Positions 23,023 to 30,642 of a stretch of DNA of 37,782 nt are shown here, piece after piece; within the stretch, counting starts at the first letter, position 1, and every line of letters starts with the position of its first letter. Below the pieces are notes generated by a model. That model saw only the letters and a list, made by a program, of their open reading frames with translations, did not search any database and was not told the origin of the DNA. The DNA is taken from contig NZ_JANHDI010000017.1 of the NCBI RefSeq assembly GCF_024494595.1, forward strand, positions 1 through 37,782, read 5' to 3'. The position numbers were made by a program, and so were the translations under genes. The stretch is from Halobellus rarus. GTDB taxonomy: Archaea > Halobacteriota > Halobacteria > Halobacteriales > Haloferacaceae.

Positions 23023-23916
23023 ATGCCCGGAATGGACGACGAAACCGCGGATCTGATCCTGTCGATCCGAGAGGATGCTCGACGGTCGGCGCTCCTGTCT
23101 CACCTCGCAGGGGGAGCGAAGGCCGTGAAAGAGGAATCCGACACCGCCGCGAACGCGGACGCCGAGGCGGTGCTCGCGGAGTTGGTGGATGGCGGGATCG
23201 TCGAGCGCGACGGCGACGCGTACTCCCTCACCGACTTCGGCGAGCGGGTCCACGAGTACGCGACGCGCGATTGGAACCCCTCGAACGAGGGGACCAAACG
23301 CGCCGCGACGTTCGAGACGCTCGCCGACTGCGAGTGGCACTGTTCGGCGTGCGAACTCCCCAGTTCCCAGCCCGCGAAGGACATCCAGATGCTCCGAAAG
23401 GAGGGCTTCGAGTTCGTCCAGAACACCGGCCAGGGCCAGGGCGATTACCGCCACTGTGAGAACTGCGAGGACACGACCTTTCACCGGAAGCTCGAGTACC
23501 CGTTCCCGACGCAGAAGTCGATCACGCGGCAGGACATGCCCGACTCGTTCAAGCGTCGCGTCCGCGGCCTCTACGACCACCGCGACGCGTTCGACGGATC
23601 TTCGCCGAGCACGACCCTGGAGGTCGACCACCGCGTGCCCGAGGTGCGCTGGGAGGAATCGGAGAGCTTCGACTACGAGTCGATGAGCGGCGAGGAGATC
23701 AGAGAGCACTTCCAGATCCTCTCGCGGAAGCACAACCTCCTGAAGAGCCGGAAGTGCGAATCCTGCGTCGAGAACGGGAAGCGGCCGCCGTTTATGGAGG
23801 TCGAATACTACTACGAGGGCGGCGAGGCGTACGAGGAGGACGTCGGTTGCGTAGGGTGTGGCTGGTACAATCCCCACGAGTGGCGGGCGTCGTTGCAGGC
23901 GGAACTGGACGGGTAG
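23023..23916 (+). CDS. HNH endonuclease with wHTH and zinc-binding pairs
   Basis: A 297-residue protein. Residues 7-80 look like a winged helix (ending DGGIVERDGDAYSLTDFGER). Zinc-binding pairs follow: CSAC (107/110) with CENC (145/148). The HNH/beta-beta-alpha-metal site comprises VDHRVPEVRW (Asp202, His203) and RKHNLLKSRKCESC (Asn238, Cys245/248). The C-terminus has GCVGCGWYNPHEWRASL (Cys276/279). Such an arrangement is seen in Type II restriction endonucleases and related HNH nucleases, so it probably cleaves DNA. The specificity is unknown. The start ATG has GGAGG seven bases upstream. A cytosine-5 methyltransferase lies 4.7 kb downstream and could be the partner. Confidence 0.8.
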   Translation: MPGMDDETADLILSIREDARRSALLSHLAGGAKAVKEESDTAANADAEAVLAELVDGGIVERDGDAYSLTDFGERVHEYATRDWNPSNEGTKRAATFETLADCEWHCSACELPSSQPAKDIQMLRKEGFEFVQNTGQGQGDYRHCENCEDTTFHRKLEYPFPTQKSITRQDMPDSFKRRVRGLYDHRDAFDGSSPSTTLEVDHRVPEVRWEESESFDYESMSGEEIREHFQILSRKHNLLKSRKCESCVENGKRPPFMEVEYYYEGGEAYEEDVGCVGCGWYNPHEWRASLQAELDG

Positions 23917-23933
23917 CTATCGAAACCGACGGC

Positions 23934-25328
23934 TCAGAGGCGCTCCGCGTCGGAAGCGACGTCGTGGCCGCCGACGATGCCGTTGGCTTCGAGGAGGTAG
24001 TAGAACGCGACGTGTGCGATGAACGCGGCGACGAGTCCGTTCAGCGCCGCGCCAACGGGGCCCGGAATCACCTGCGGTGCCGCGAGCCCCGGGACGACCT
24101 GACCGGCCGTGAGGACCGCGACGGCGGCTCCGACGACGTAGGCGAGGACGCCGGTCCATCGGACGCTCGCGAACCGGACGTCGGCCATCTTCGGGACGCG
24201 CATCCGCCAGCACAGCAGGAAGTCCGCGATGACGACGCCGCCGAGCGGCGGGACGTACTGACCGAGCGTCGACAGCCACGGGATGAGGAGGCTGTCCGCG
24301 CCGACCAGCGCGAGAACGATCCCGATCGCCCCGCCGGTCAGGATGAACGGGCGCTTGCGGTCGAACTCGAAGGCCTCGCTGCCGGCGACGCCGAAGGCGT
24401 AGGCGGCGTTGTCGTTCGTCGTCCAGATGTTGAGGATCAGCGCGAGGAGGCCGACCGCCGCGAGGCCCTGGGCCGCGAGCACTTCGTAGAGGTCGCCGGC
24501 GGGTGTGACATCGTACACGGATCCGCCGACGGCACCGGAGAGGAAGAGGAACCCGTTGCCGACGAGGAAGGCGATGAGCCCGGCCCAGAAGCCGACGCGG
24601 GTGCTACTGGCGAAGCGCGCCCAGTTGGGGGCCTGCGTCCCGCCGCTGATGAACGTCCCCACGACGATGGTGACGGCGGCGGCGAAGCCCATTCCGCCCG
24701 CGCTGGACGCGCCGAACAGCCCCGAGAGGCCGCCGACGTCCTGCACGGCGATGTAGATCGAGAGGAGGCCGACGACGACGAGTATCGGGACCGCAACGAG
24801 CGAGAGCGTCTCCATCCCCTCGTAGCCGAAGTACGCGGTCGCGAGGTGCAGGACGCCCCAGAGCAGGATGAGCGCGGCCGTGAACGTGGGGGTGTCGAGG
24901 CCGAAGAACGTCGCCGTCGGGATCGCGACCATCGGGATCGTGACGCCGAACCAGCCGACCTGCGTGCCGCCGAGAATGAGGTCTGCGAACTTCGCGCCCC
25001 AGCTGCCGAAGCTGTACCGCGCGAGGAGGACGGTCGTCAGTCCGGCTTTCGCAGCGATACCGCAGAGCGTCGCGACGTAGATCCCCAGGATCGCGTAGCC
25101 CGCGGCCATCGCCGTCAGCATCGGCCCGAATCCCATCGCCGCGCCCACCTCCGCACCGGCCCAGAGGGTGCCGGCGAAGAACACGAAGCCGAGGAGGACG
25201 GCAGAGATGCTCACGAGGCCTTTACGCTCGCCGCCGGGGACGTGGTCGAGCGGGTAGTCGGGATCGGGAAGGTCCTCGTCGCCGAACACGAACCGTCGCC
25301 ACGCGGGCGTGTCGTCTTCTGTTGCCAT
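23934..25328 (-). CDS. codB: cytosine permease, NCS1 family
   Basis: A 464-residue membrane protein with about 12 hydrophobic segments. The N-terminal PDYPLDHVPGGERKGLVSIS and the segments LLARYSFGSWGAKFADLI and GGTQVGWFGVTIPMVA match the CodB-like nucleobase:cation symporter-1 pattern. It likely imports cytosine. The codA gene encoding cytosine deaminase lies on the opposite strand 1.9 kb away, with a potassium channel gene between. The ATG at 25328 is chosen because a box TTACTATACA sits 23-32 bp upstream, giving a leaderless start. It converges with the HNH gene. Confidence 0.9.
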   Translation of the reverse strand: MATEDDTPAWRRFVFGDEDLPDPDYPLDHVPGGERKGLVSISAVLLGFVFFAGTLWAGAEVGAAMGFGPMLTAMAAGYAILGIYVATLCGIAAKAGLTTVLLARYSFGSWGAKFADLILGGTQVGWFGVTIPMVAIPTATFFGLDTPTFTAALILLWGVLHLATAYFGYEGMETLSLVAVPILVVVGLLSIYIAVQDVGGLSGLFGASSAGGMGFAAAVTIVVGTFISGGTQAPNWARFASSTRVGFWAGLIAFLVGNGFLFLSGAVGGSVYDVTPAGDLYEVLAAQGLAAVGLLALILNIWTTNDNAAYAFGVAGSEAFEFDRKRPFILTGGAIGIVLALVGADSLLIPWLSTLGQYVPPLGGVVIADFLLCWRMRVPKMADVRFASVRWTGVLAYVVGAAVAVLTAGQVVPGLAAPQVIPGPVGAALNGLVAAFIAHVAFYYLLEANGIVGGHDVASDAERL

Positions 25329-25350
25329 CGAGTTCGGCTCACCGCCCGGT

Positions 25351-25360
25351 TGTATAGTAA
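25351..25360 (-). promoter_or_regulatory. TATA box of codB
   Basis: The minus strand reads TTACTATACA, placed for a start at or just before the codB ATG at 25328. Confidence 0.6.
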
Positions 25361-25546
25361 TTGTGGATCCTGCCCACATTTGTGACGAGCGGGACCGATG
25401 CGTTCGTCTTTCGGGGCGGTTCGATTGACATCCCCGGGAGAGAGGTCGGTTCCGTTCGAATCTGTCCACGTTCGGAGACATCGGGAGGCGGATCGATCGT
25501 CCCCGCGTACCGGGGGATGATATGACCCGGGCGACACGCCTCCCGT

Positions 25547-27184
25547 ATGCAGTTGCGCTCCCGCCGAACCGCCTACTACCTGGGGTTGGTGGCGGTGACG
25601 ACAGTTCTCTTCACGGTGACCTACAACGTCGGAATGGCCGTCTGGGAGGACCGCCCCCAGCCGCTGTATCGTTCCCTCGAGGTGGTCGTCCAGAGTTTCA
25701 CCACGACCGGATACGGCGAGGACGCGGGGTGGCGGACGCTACAGATGAACGTCCTCGTGATACTGATGCAACTGGCCGGGATCGGCCTCATCCTCACCGC
25801 CGTCGACGTGTTCGCGGTGCCGTGGCTCCGCGACGCCCTCACGCCGGCGGCCCCGGAGAAACTGCCGGACCTGGACGACCACATCGTCGTCTGTGAGTAC
25901 ACGCCCCGGACGGACGCCTTCGTGACGGAACTCGAAGCACGGGGACGGGACTACGTGCTCGTCGAATCCGACACGGAGACGGCCCGCGACCTCCACGAGG
26001 CCGGTTATCGAGTCGTTCAGGGCGATCCCGAGTCCGTCGAGACGCTCGAAAACGCGGGCGTCGGGTCGGCGCGCTGCGTGGTCGTCGACGCCCCCGACGA
26101 CACGAGCGCGAGCGTCGCCCTATCGGTGCGTGACGTCCGCTCCGACGTGCGCGTGATAACGCTCGTCGAGGACGTGAACCTCGCCAGGTATCACAGCGCG
26201 GCGGGCGTCGACGAGGTGCTCTCCCCGCGGCAGCTACTGGGGCGGAGTCTGGCGGAGGAAGTTCCGACCGCAGTCGCCGCAGCGGTCGAGGAGGGCGTCG
26301 TCATCGGTGAGGGATTCGAACTCGTCGAACTGGCGGTGGCCGCGGAGAGCGACATCGCCAGCGGGACGTTCGCCGAGGCCGAGCTCCGCGAGCGATTCGG
26401 CGTGAACGTGATCGGCGCGTGGATCGGCGGCGACTTCGAGACGCCCGTTCGACCCGACGCGGAACTCGTCTCCGGCACCCGCCTCCTCGTCGCCGGGCGG
26501 TCCGAGGACGTCGAAGCGCTACGCGACGCGACGGCCGTAACCGTTCGCCCGTTTTCGGCACAGCGGATCATCATCGCGGGGTTCGGCGACTCCGGTCGGA
26601 CGGTCCACGAGACGCTCTCGGGTTCGGGCTTCCGGATGACCGTCCTCGACATCGCGGAGATGGACGGCGTCGACGTCGTCGGTGACGCGCGCGAACCGGA
26701 CGCGCTGGAGGCGGCCGGAATCAGCGACGCCGACGCGCTGGTGCTCACGGTCGCCGACGACACGACGGCCATCTTCGCGACGCTCATCGCCCGCGAACTG
26801 AACCCGGATCTCCACATCGTCGTCCGGGCCAACGAGGAGGCGGACGTCGAGAAACTGCGCCGGGCGGGCGCAGACTACGTGCAGTCGCTGGCGACGGTCA
26901 GCGGACGGATGCTGGCCTCGACGGTCTTCGAAGACCAGGAGGTACTGACGTACGACACGCAGGTGAACATCGTGCGCCTCCCGGCCGGCGGGCTGGCCGG
27001 CGGCACCCTCGCCGACGAGGAAGTGCGAACGGTGACGGACTGTACGGTCGTCGCCGCGATCAGAGACGGCGAGACGGTCACCGAACTCGATCCGACCGAG
27101 TTCGTCTTCGAGGCCGACGACGAGGTCGTCGTCGCCGGGACCGACGAGGCCATTACGCGGTTCGAGGCGGAGTTCGGCGTTTGA
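25547..27184 (+). CDS. RCK/TrkA-regulated potassium channel
   Basis: A 545-residue protein: two membrane helices (about 9-30 and 66-92) around a pore with selectivity filter TTTGYGE at 52-58, then two TrkA-N/TrkA-C (RCK) units. The second RCK has a proper dinucleotide motif GFGDSG (about 342-347, in IIIAGFGDSGRTVHETL). The first has CEYTPRTDAF in place of the glycine motif, so its nucleotide site looks degenerate. The pore filter differs from the classical TVGYGD and is close to other haloarchaeal channels as I recall them. It probably conducts K+, needed for the high internal K+ of haloarchaea. It lies between codB and codA. Confidence 0.9.
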   Translation: MQLRSRRTAYYLGLVAVTTVLFTVTYNVGMAVWEDRPQPLYRSLEVVVQSFTTTGYGEDAGWRTLQMNVLVILMQLAGIGLILTAVDVFAVPWLRDALTPAAPEKLPDLDDHIVVCEYTPRTDAFVTELEARGRDYVLVESDTETARDLHEAGYRVVQGDPESVETLENAGVGSARCVVVDAPDDTSASVALSVRDVRSDVRVITLVEDVNLARYHSAAGVDEVLSPRQLLGRSLAEEVPTAVAAAVEEGVVIGEGFELVELAVAAESDIASGTFAEAELRERFGVNVIGAWIGGDFETPVRPDAELVSGTRLLVAGRSEDVEALRDATAVTVRPFSAQRIIIAGFGDSGRTVHETLSGSGFRMTVLDIAEMDGVDVVGDAREPDALEAAGISDADALVLTVADDTTAIFATLIARELNPDLHIVVRANEEADVEKLRRAGADYVQSLATVSGRMLASTVFEDQEVLTYDTQVNIVRLPAGGLAGGTLADEEVRTVTDCTVVAAIRDGETVTELDPTEFVFEADDEVVVAGTDEAITRFEAEFGV

Positions 27185-27237
27185 GAGCGATTCCGATTAC
27201 CCAAAGCTGAAGCGTCGCTGCGGCCTCTGCTCCCGAT

Positions 27238-28521
27238 ATGTCCGAATACATCGTCACGAACGGCCGGACGGTGGCCGGCGAGGCCGTCGACATCGAGGTC
27301 CGTGCGGGAGCGATCGACCGCCTGGTCCCCGCAGGCGAGGGCGATTCAGACGCGTTCGACGCCGACCGCCGGTACGACGCCGACGGTCGGCTGGTGACGC
27401 CGCCGCTCATCGAACCGCACGTCCACCTCGACGCGACGGGGACCGCGGGCGACCCGTCCTGGAACGACAGCGGCACGCTCGCCGAAGGCATCGAGGTCTG
27501 GGCGGAGTACAAGGAGGACATCACCGTCGAGGACGTCCTCGAACGGGCGACGCAGACGGTGGAGTGGTACGCGTCCCACGGCGTGACGCGCATCCGGACG
27601 CACGCCGACACGACCGAGCCGTCGCTGACGACCGTCGAGGCGCTGGTGGAGCTGAAATCGCGGGTGTCCGACCTCGTCGACCTGCAGGTCGTCGCGTTCC
27701 CCCAGGACGGCATCCTCACCGACGAGTCCCACGAGGACCTGCTCGAAGCGGCCGTCGAGATGGGCGTCGACCTGGTGGGCGGGATCCCGCACAACGAGTA
27801 CACCCGCGAGGACGGGGTCAAGAGCGTCGAGATCGCGTGCGACCTGGCGGAGGAGCACGACCTGCCGCTGGACCTCCACATCGACGAGACCGACGATCCG
27901 AACTCGCGGTTCACGGAGGTGCTCGCCAGCGAGGCGATAAAGCGGGACATCGGCGACCGCGTCACCGCGAGTCACACGACAGCGACGCACTCGTACAACA
28001 ACGCCTACGCGGACAAACTGATCTCGATGCTCGCAGACAGCGGCGCCTCAGTGGTGACGAATCCGCCCGACAACTCCGTCCTGCAGGGCGCGTACGACGA
28101 CTACCCGCGGCGGCGCGGTCACACCCGAATCGACGAACTGCGCGAGGCCGGCGTGACGGTCGGCATCGGCCACGACTCCGTGCTCGATCCGTGGTACCAC
28201 TACGGCGTCGCCGACCCGCTGGACGCGGCGTTCGTCCTCGCCCACTACGCCCACATGGCGGGCCGCGCCGACGTCGAGGTGCTCTGGGAGATGCTGACCG
28301 ACGCCAACGCCGAGGTGTTCGGCCTGGAGGAGTACGGCCTCAGCGAGGGTAACGAGGGCTCGCTCGTCGTCTACGACAGCCCCGACGGGTTCAACGCCCT
28401 GCGGACGCAGGCACCGCGGACGCTGGTGCTCCGGAACGGCGAGCCGATCGCGCGGACGGAACCGAGCGCGACGACGGTACACAGAGCGGACGGGCCGACG
28501 TCGGTCGACTACAAGCGGTAG
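27238..28521 (+). CDS. codA: cytosine deaminase
   Basis: Hydrolyses cytosine to uracil and ammonia for pyrimidine salvage. The 427-residue amidohydrolase keeps the metal-site residues at positions matching E. coli CodA as I recall it: His61/His63 (EPHVHLDA), His214 and Glu217 (LHIDETDD), His246 (SHTTATHSYNN) and Asp313 (GIGHDSVLDPWY). The C-terminus ends DYKR, as in E. coli. Position 314 is serine instead of the usual aspartate. The close correspondence to a bacterial protein suggests horizontal acquisition, together with codB. The ATG at 27238 follows the channel gene by 53 bp on the same strand. Confidence 0.95.
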   Translation: MSEYIVTNGRTVAGEAVDIEVRAGAIDRLVPAGEGDSDAFDADRRYDADGRLVTPPLIEPHVHLDATGTAGDPSWNDSGTLAEGIEVWAEYKEDITVEDVLERATQTVEWYASHGVTRIRTHADTTEPSLTTVEALVELKSRVSDLVDLQVVAFPQDGILTDESHEDLLEAAVEMGVDLVGGIPHNEYTREDGVKSVEIACDLAEEHDLPLDLHIDETDDPNSRFTEVLASEAIKRDIGDRVTASHTTATHSYNNAYADKLISMLADSGASVVTNPPDNSVLQGAYDDYPRRRGHTRIDELREAGVTVGIGHDSVLDPWYHYGVADPLDAAFVLAHYAHMAGRADVEVLWEMLTDANAEVFGLEEYGLSEGNEGSLVVYDSPDGFNALRTQAPRTLVLRNGEPIARTEPSATTVHRADGPTSVDYKR

Positions 28522-28610
28522 TTCCGCCGACTTCGGGGCCATCTCAGCGGATTTCGATTCGCACCCCGAGGCACAGGGCTCCGATTCGCCGGCCGAGGTA
28601 TCCCCGCGGT

Positions 28611-28620
28611 GTTTAAATAC
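28611..28620 (+). promoter_or_regulatory. TATA box of the C5 methyltransferase
   Basis: GTTTAAATAC is a strong TATA box 31-40 bp upstream of the ATG at 28651. This argues against the in-frame GTG at 28609, which would lie inside the promoter. Confidence 0.75.
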
Positions 28621-28650
28621 GATCGCGAACGAGATCCGGATAGATTCCGA

Positions 28651-29721
28651 ATGCCGGGTTCCGACTTCGATCGCGCCTCGATCAAGGTGCTCGATCTGTT
28701 CTGCGGTGGCGGCGGCCTCTCGGAGGGCTTCCTGCAGGCCGGTTACGACGTCGTCGCCGGGGTCGACGTCAACGAGGACTTCTTGGCGACGTACGAGCAC
28801 AACCACGAGGACGCGCTCGCGATCCAGGCGGACCTCTCGACGGTCGGTCCGGAGGAGTTCTTCGAGGAATATCCAGTCGATCCGGACGAAATCGACGTCG
28901 TGATCGGCGGCCCGCCCTGCAAGGGTTTCAGCATCGCGGGGCATCGCGACCCCGACGACGAGCGCAACTACCTCGTCGGGAACTTCATCGACTTCGTGGA
29001 GTACGTCCGACCCGCGGCGTTCGTGATGGAGAACGTCCCGGGGATCAAGTCGATGGAGGGCGGCGACACCCTCCGGGCGATCCTGGAGGGGTTCGAGCGC
29101 GCGGGCTACGAGAAGCCGGCGTACGAGACGCTGAACGCCGCCGACTACGGCGTCCCGCAGAACCGCCGGCGCGTGATCTTCCAGGGGCGACGCGACGGAT
29201 CGATTCCGACGTATCCCGAGCGGACGCACGGCCCCTCGAAGCAGGCGACGCTCACGGGAAAACAGCTAGAGCCGTACGTGACCGTCGAGGACGCGCTCTT
29301 AGAGCGCGGCAGCGAAGACTGCAGCGGCGAAGAGCGCGCTATCGACGACCTGCCGAACCACGAGAAGACGAACCACTCCGCGGAGATGGTCGAGCGGATC
29401 TCCGAAGTCGACCCCGGCGAGAGCCTCTATGAGAGCTACGGCGACAGCTGGCGGCGACTCCCCCGCGACGAACCGTCGATCACGATCAAGGAGAACCACA
29501 ACGCGCCGTTCGTCCACCCCGTCGAGGACCGCGTCGGGACCGTCCGCGAGTGCGCGATCCTGCAGTCGTTCCCCGACGACTACGTGTTTCAGGGCCCCAA
29601 GAGCACGCAGCTGAAAGTCGTCGGCAACGCCGTCCCGCCGGGGCTCTCGAAGGCGATCGCCGAAACGCTGGCCGAAGATCTGGCGGAGATGGAGCGGAGC
29701 GTCGTCGCCGACGCGGAGTGA
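28651..29721 (+). CDS. DNA (cytosine-5) methyltransferase
   Basis: A 356-residue C5-methyltransferase. Motif I is DLFCGGGG (15-22), motif IV GPPCKGFS with the catalytic Cys90, motif VI MENVPG (ENV at 127-129), and motif VIII QNRRR (170-174). The target recognition region follows, and motifs IX/X end with VGNAVPPGLSKAIAETLAE. It transfers methyl from SAM to cytosine in a specific DNA sequence that cannot be read here. Motif IV has Lys where Gln is more common (PPCQGFS). No nuclease is adjacent; the HNH gene 4.7 kb upstream is a candidate partner, otherwise it is an orphan methylase. Confidence 0.95.
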   Translation: MPGSDFDRASIKVLDLFCGGGGLSEGFLQAGYDVVAGVDVNEDFLATYEHNHEDALAIQADLSTVGPEEFFEEYPVDPDEIDVVIGGPPCKGFSIAGHRDPDDERNYLVGNFIDFVEYVRPAAFVMENVPGIKSMEGGDTLRAILEGFERAGYEKPAYETLNAADYGVPQNRRRVIFQGRRDGSIPTYPERTHGPSKQATLTGKQLEPYVTVEDALLERGSEDCSGEERAIDDLPNHEKTNHSAEMVERISEVDPGESLYESYGDSWRRLPRDEPSITIKENHNAPFVHPVEDRVGTVRECAILQSFPDDYVFQGPKSTQLKVVGNAVPPGLSKAIAETLAEDLAEMERSVVADAE

Positions 29722-29768
29722 GGCGATCAGAACTTCCGAAGACCGCAGTGTCGAAGAGCTGTAGCGAC

Positions 29769-30419
29769 TTACGCCGACTCCGGCCGCAGCACGTTATACC
29801 CCTCCAACACCTTGCCGAGTCGGTACATCGAGGCGACGACGACGTCGCAGGACGGCCGGACGGCGTCTTTCGGGACGTAGCCCACGGACAGTCCGGCGAC
29901 CTCCAGCATCGGGAGGTCGTTCGCGCCGTCGCCGACGGCGATGGTGCGAGACAGCGGCACGTCGAGGTCGGCCGCGAGCGATTCGAGCGCGTCGTCCTTC
30001 GTCCCGGTGATGAGCGGTCCCTCGACCCCGCCCGTGAGGCGGCCGCCCTCGATCGGGAGGCGGTTGGCGACGATGGTGTCGACCTCGACGCCCTCGCGTT
30101 CGAGGGCGCGCTCGACGCCGCGCTCGAAGCCGCCGGTCAGGATCGCGACGTGGTGACCGGCCTCGCGGAGGCGGGCGATGAGGTCCGCGGCACCGGGGCG
30201 GAGTCGGACCTCTCCGAAGGCGTCCTCGGCGTCCTCCTCGGCGAGGCCGTCGAGCAGAGAAGCGCGTTCCCTGAGACTCTCCGCGTAGGAGAGTTCGTCG
30301 TTCATCGCTCGGTCGGTGATCTCCTGCATCCGCTCGGCGACGCCCTCGCGCTCGCCGAGCAGCACGGTCATCTCCGAGTCCGAGAGCGTTCCGTCGAAGT
30401 CGAAAGCCACGAGTCGCAT
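29769..30419 (-). CDS. serB: phosphoserine phosphatase
   Basis: The last step of serine synthesis: phosphoserine to serine. The 216-residue HAD enzyme has motif I AFDFDGTLSDSEMT with Asp7 and Asp9, motif II ILTGGFERG, and motif IV VGDGANDLPML. The length and the small C1 cap fit SerB. The start is the ATG at 30419 (MRLVAFDFDG), which puts motif I at the usual place; an upstream ATG at 30449 would add ten residues and is less likely. It is divergent from serA (about 220 bp apart), so the two serine pathway genes share an intergenic control region. Confidence 0.92.
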   Translation of the reverse strand: MRLVAFDFDGTLSDSEMTVLLGEREGVAERMQEITDRAMNDELSYAESLRERASLLDGLAEEDAEDAFGEVRLRPGAADLIARLREAGHHVAILTGGFERGVERALEREGVEVDTIVANRLPIEGGRLTGGVEGPLITGTKDDALESLAADLDVPLSRTIAVGDGANDLPMLEVAGLSVGYVPKDAVRPSCDVVVASMYRLGKVLEGYNVLRPESA

Positions 30420-30610
30420 ACGCGGGGAGTCGTCGTCGGAGCCTTTCAAGTCACCTATCGAGCGTCCGCACCCGGCTGTCGGCTACCCACGACGGCGGGG
30501 GTCGATCGGACCCGTATCGAGCCCTCGCGACGATAGTTCTCCGATGGAACGTACACGAGCCACGAGAGACGGTAACAGGCTGCAGAGCCGCCGTGAGACC
30601 GATGAAGAAA

Positions 30611-30618
30611 CGTTTAAC
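30611..30618 (+). promoter_or_regulatory. TATA box of serA
   Basis: CGTTTAAC lies 25-32 bp before the ATG at 30643, giving a nearly leaderless transcript. Confidence 0.65.
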
Positions 30619-30642
30619 CGGGAACCAGAGCTGGGTTAGTAT

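Noticed and set aside
28609-28650. GTG at 28609 as the methyltransferase start
   Set aside because: That codon overlaps the TATA box; the ATG at 28651 sits at the expected distance and begins just before motif I.
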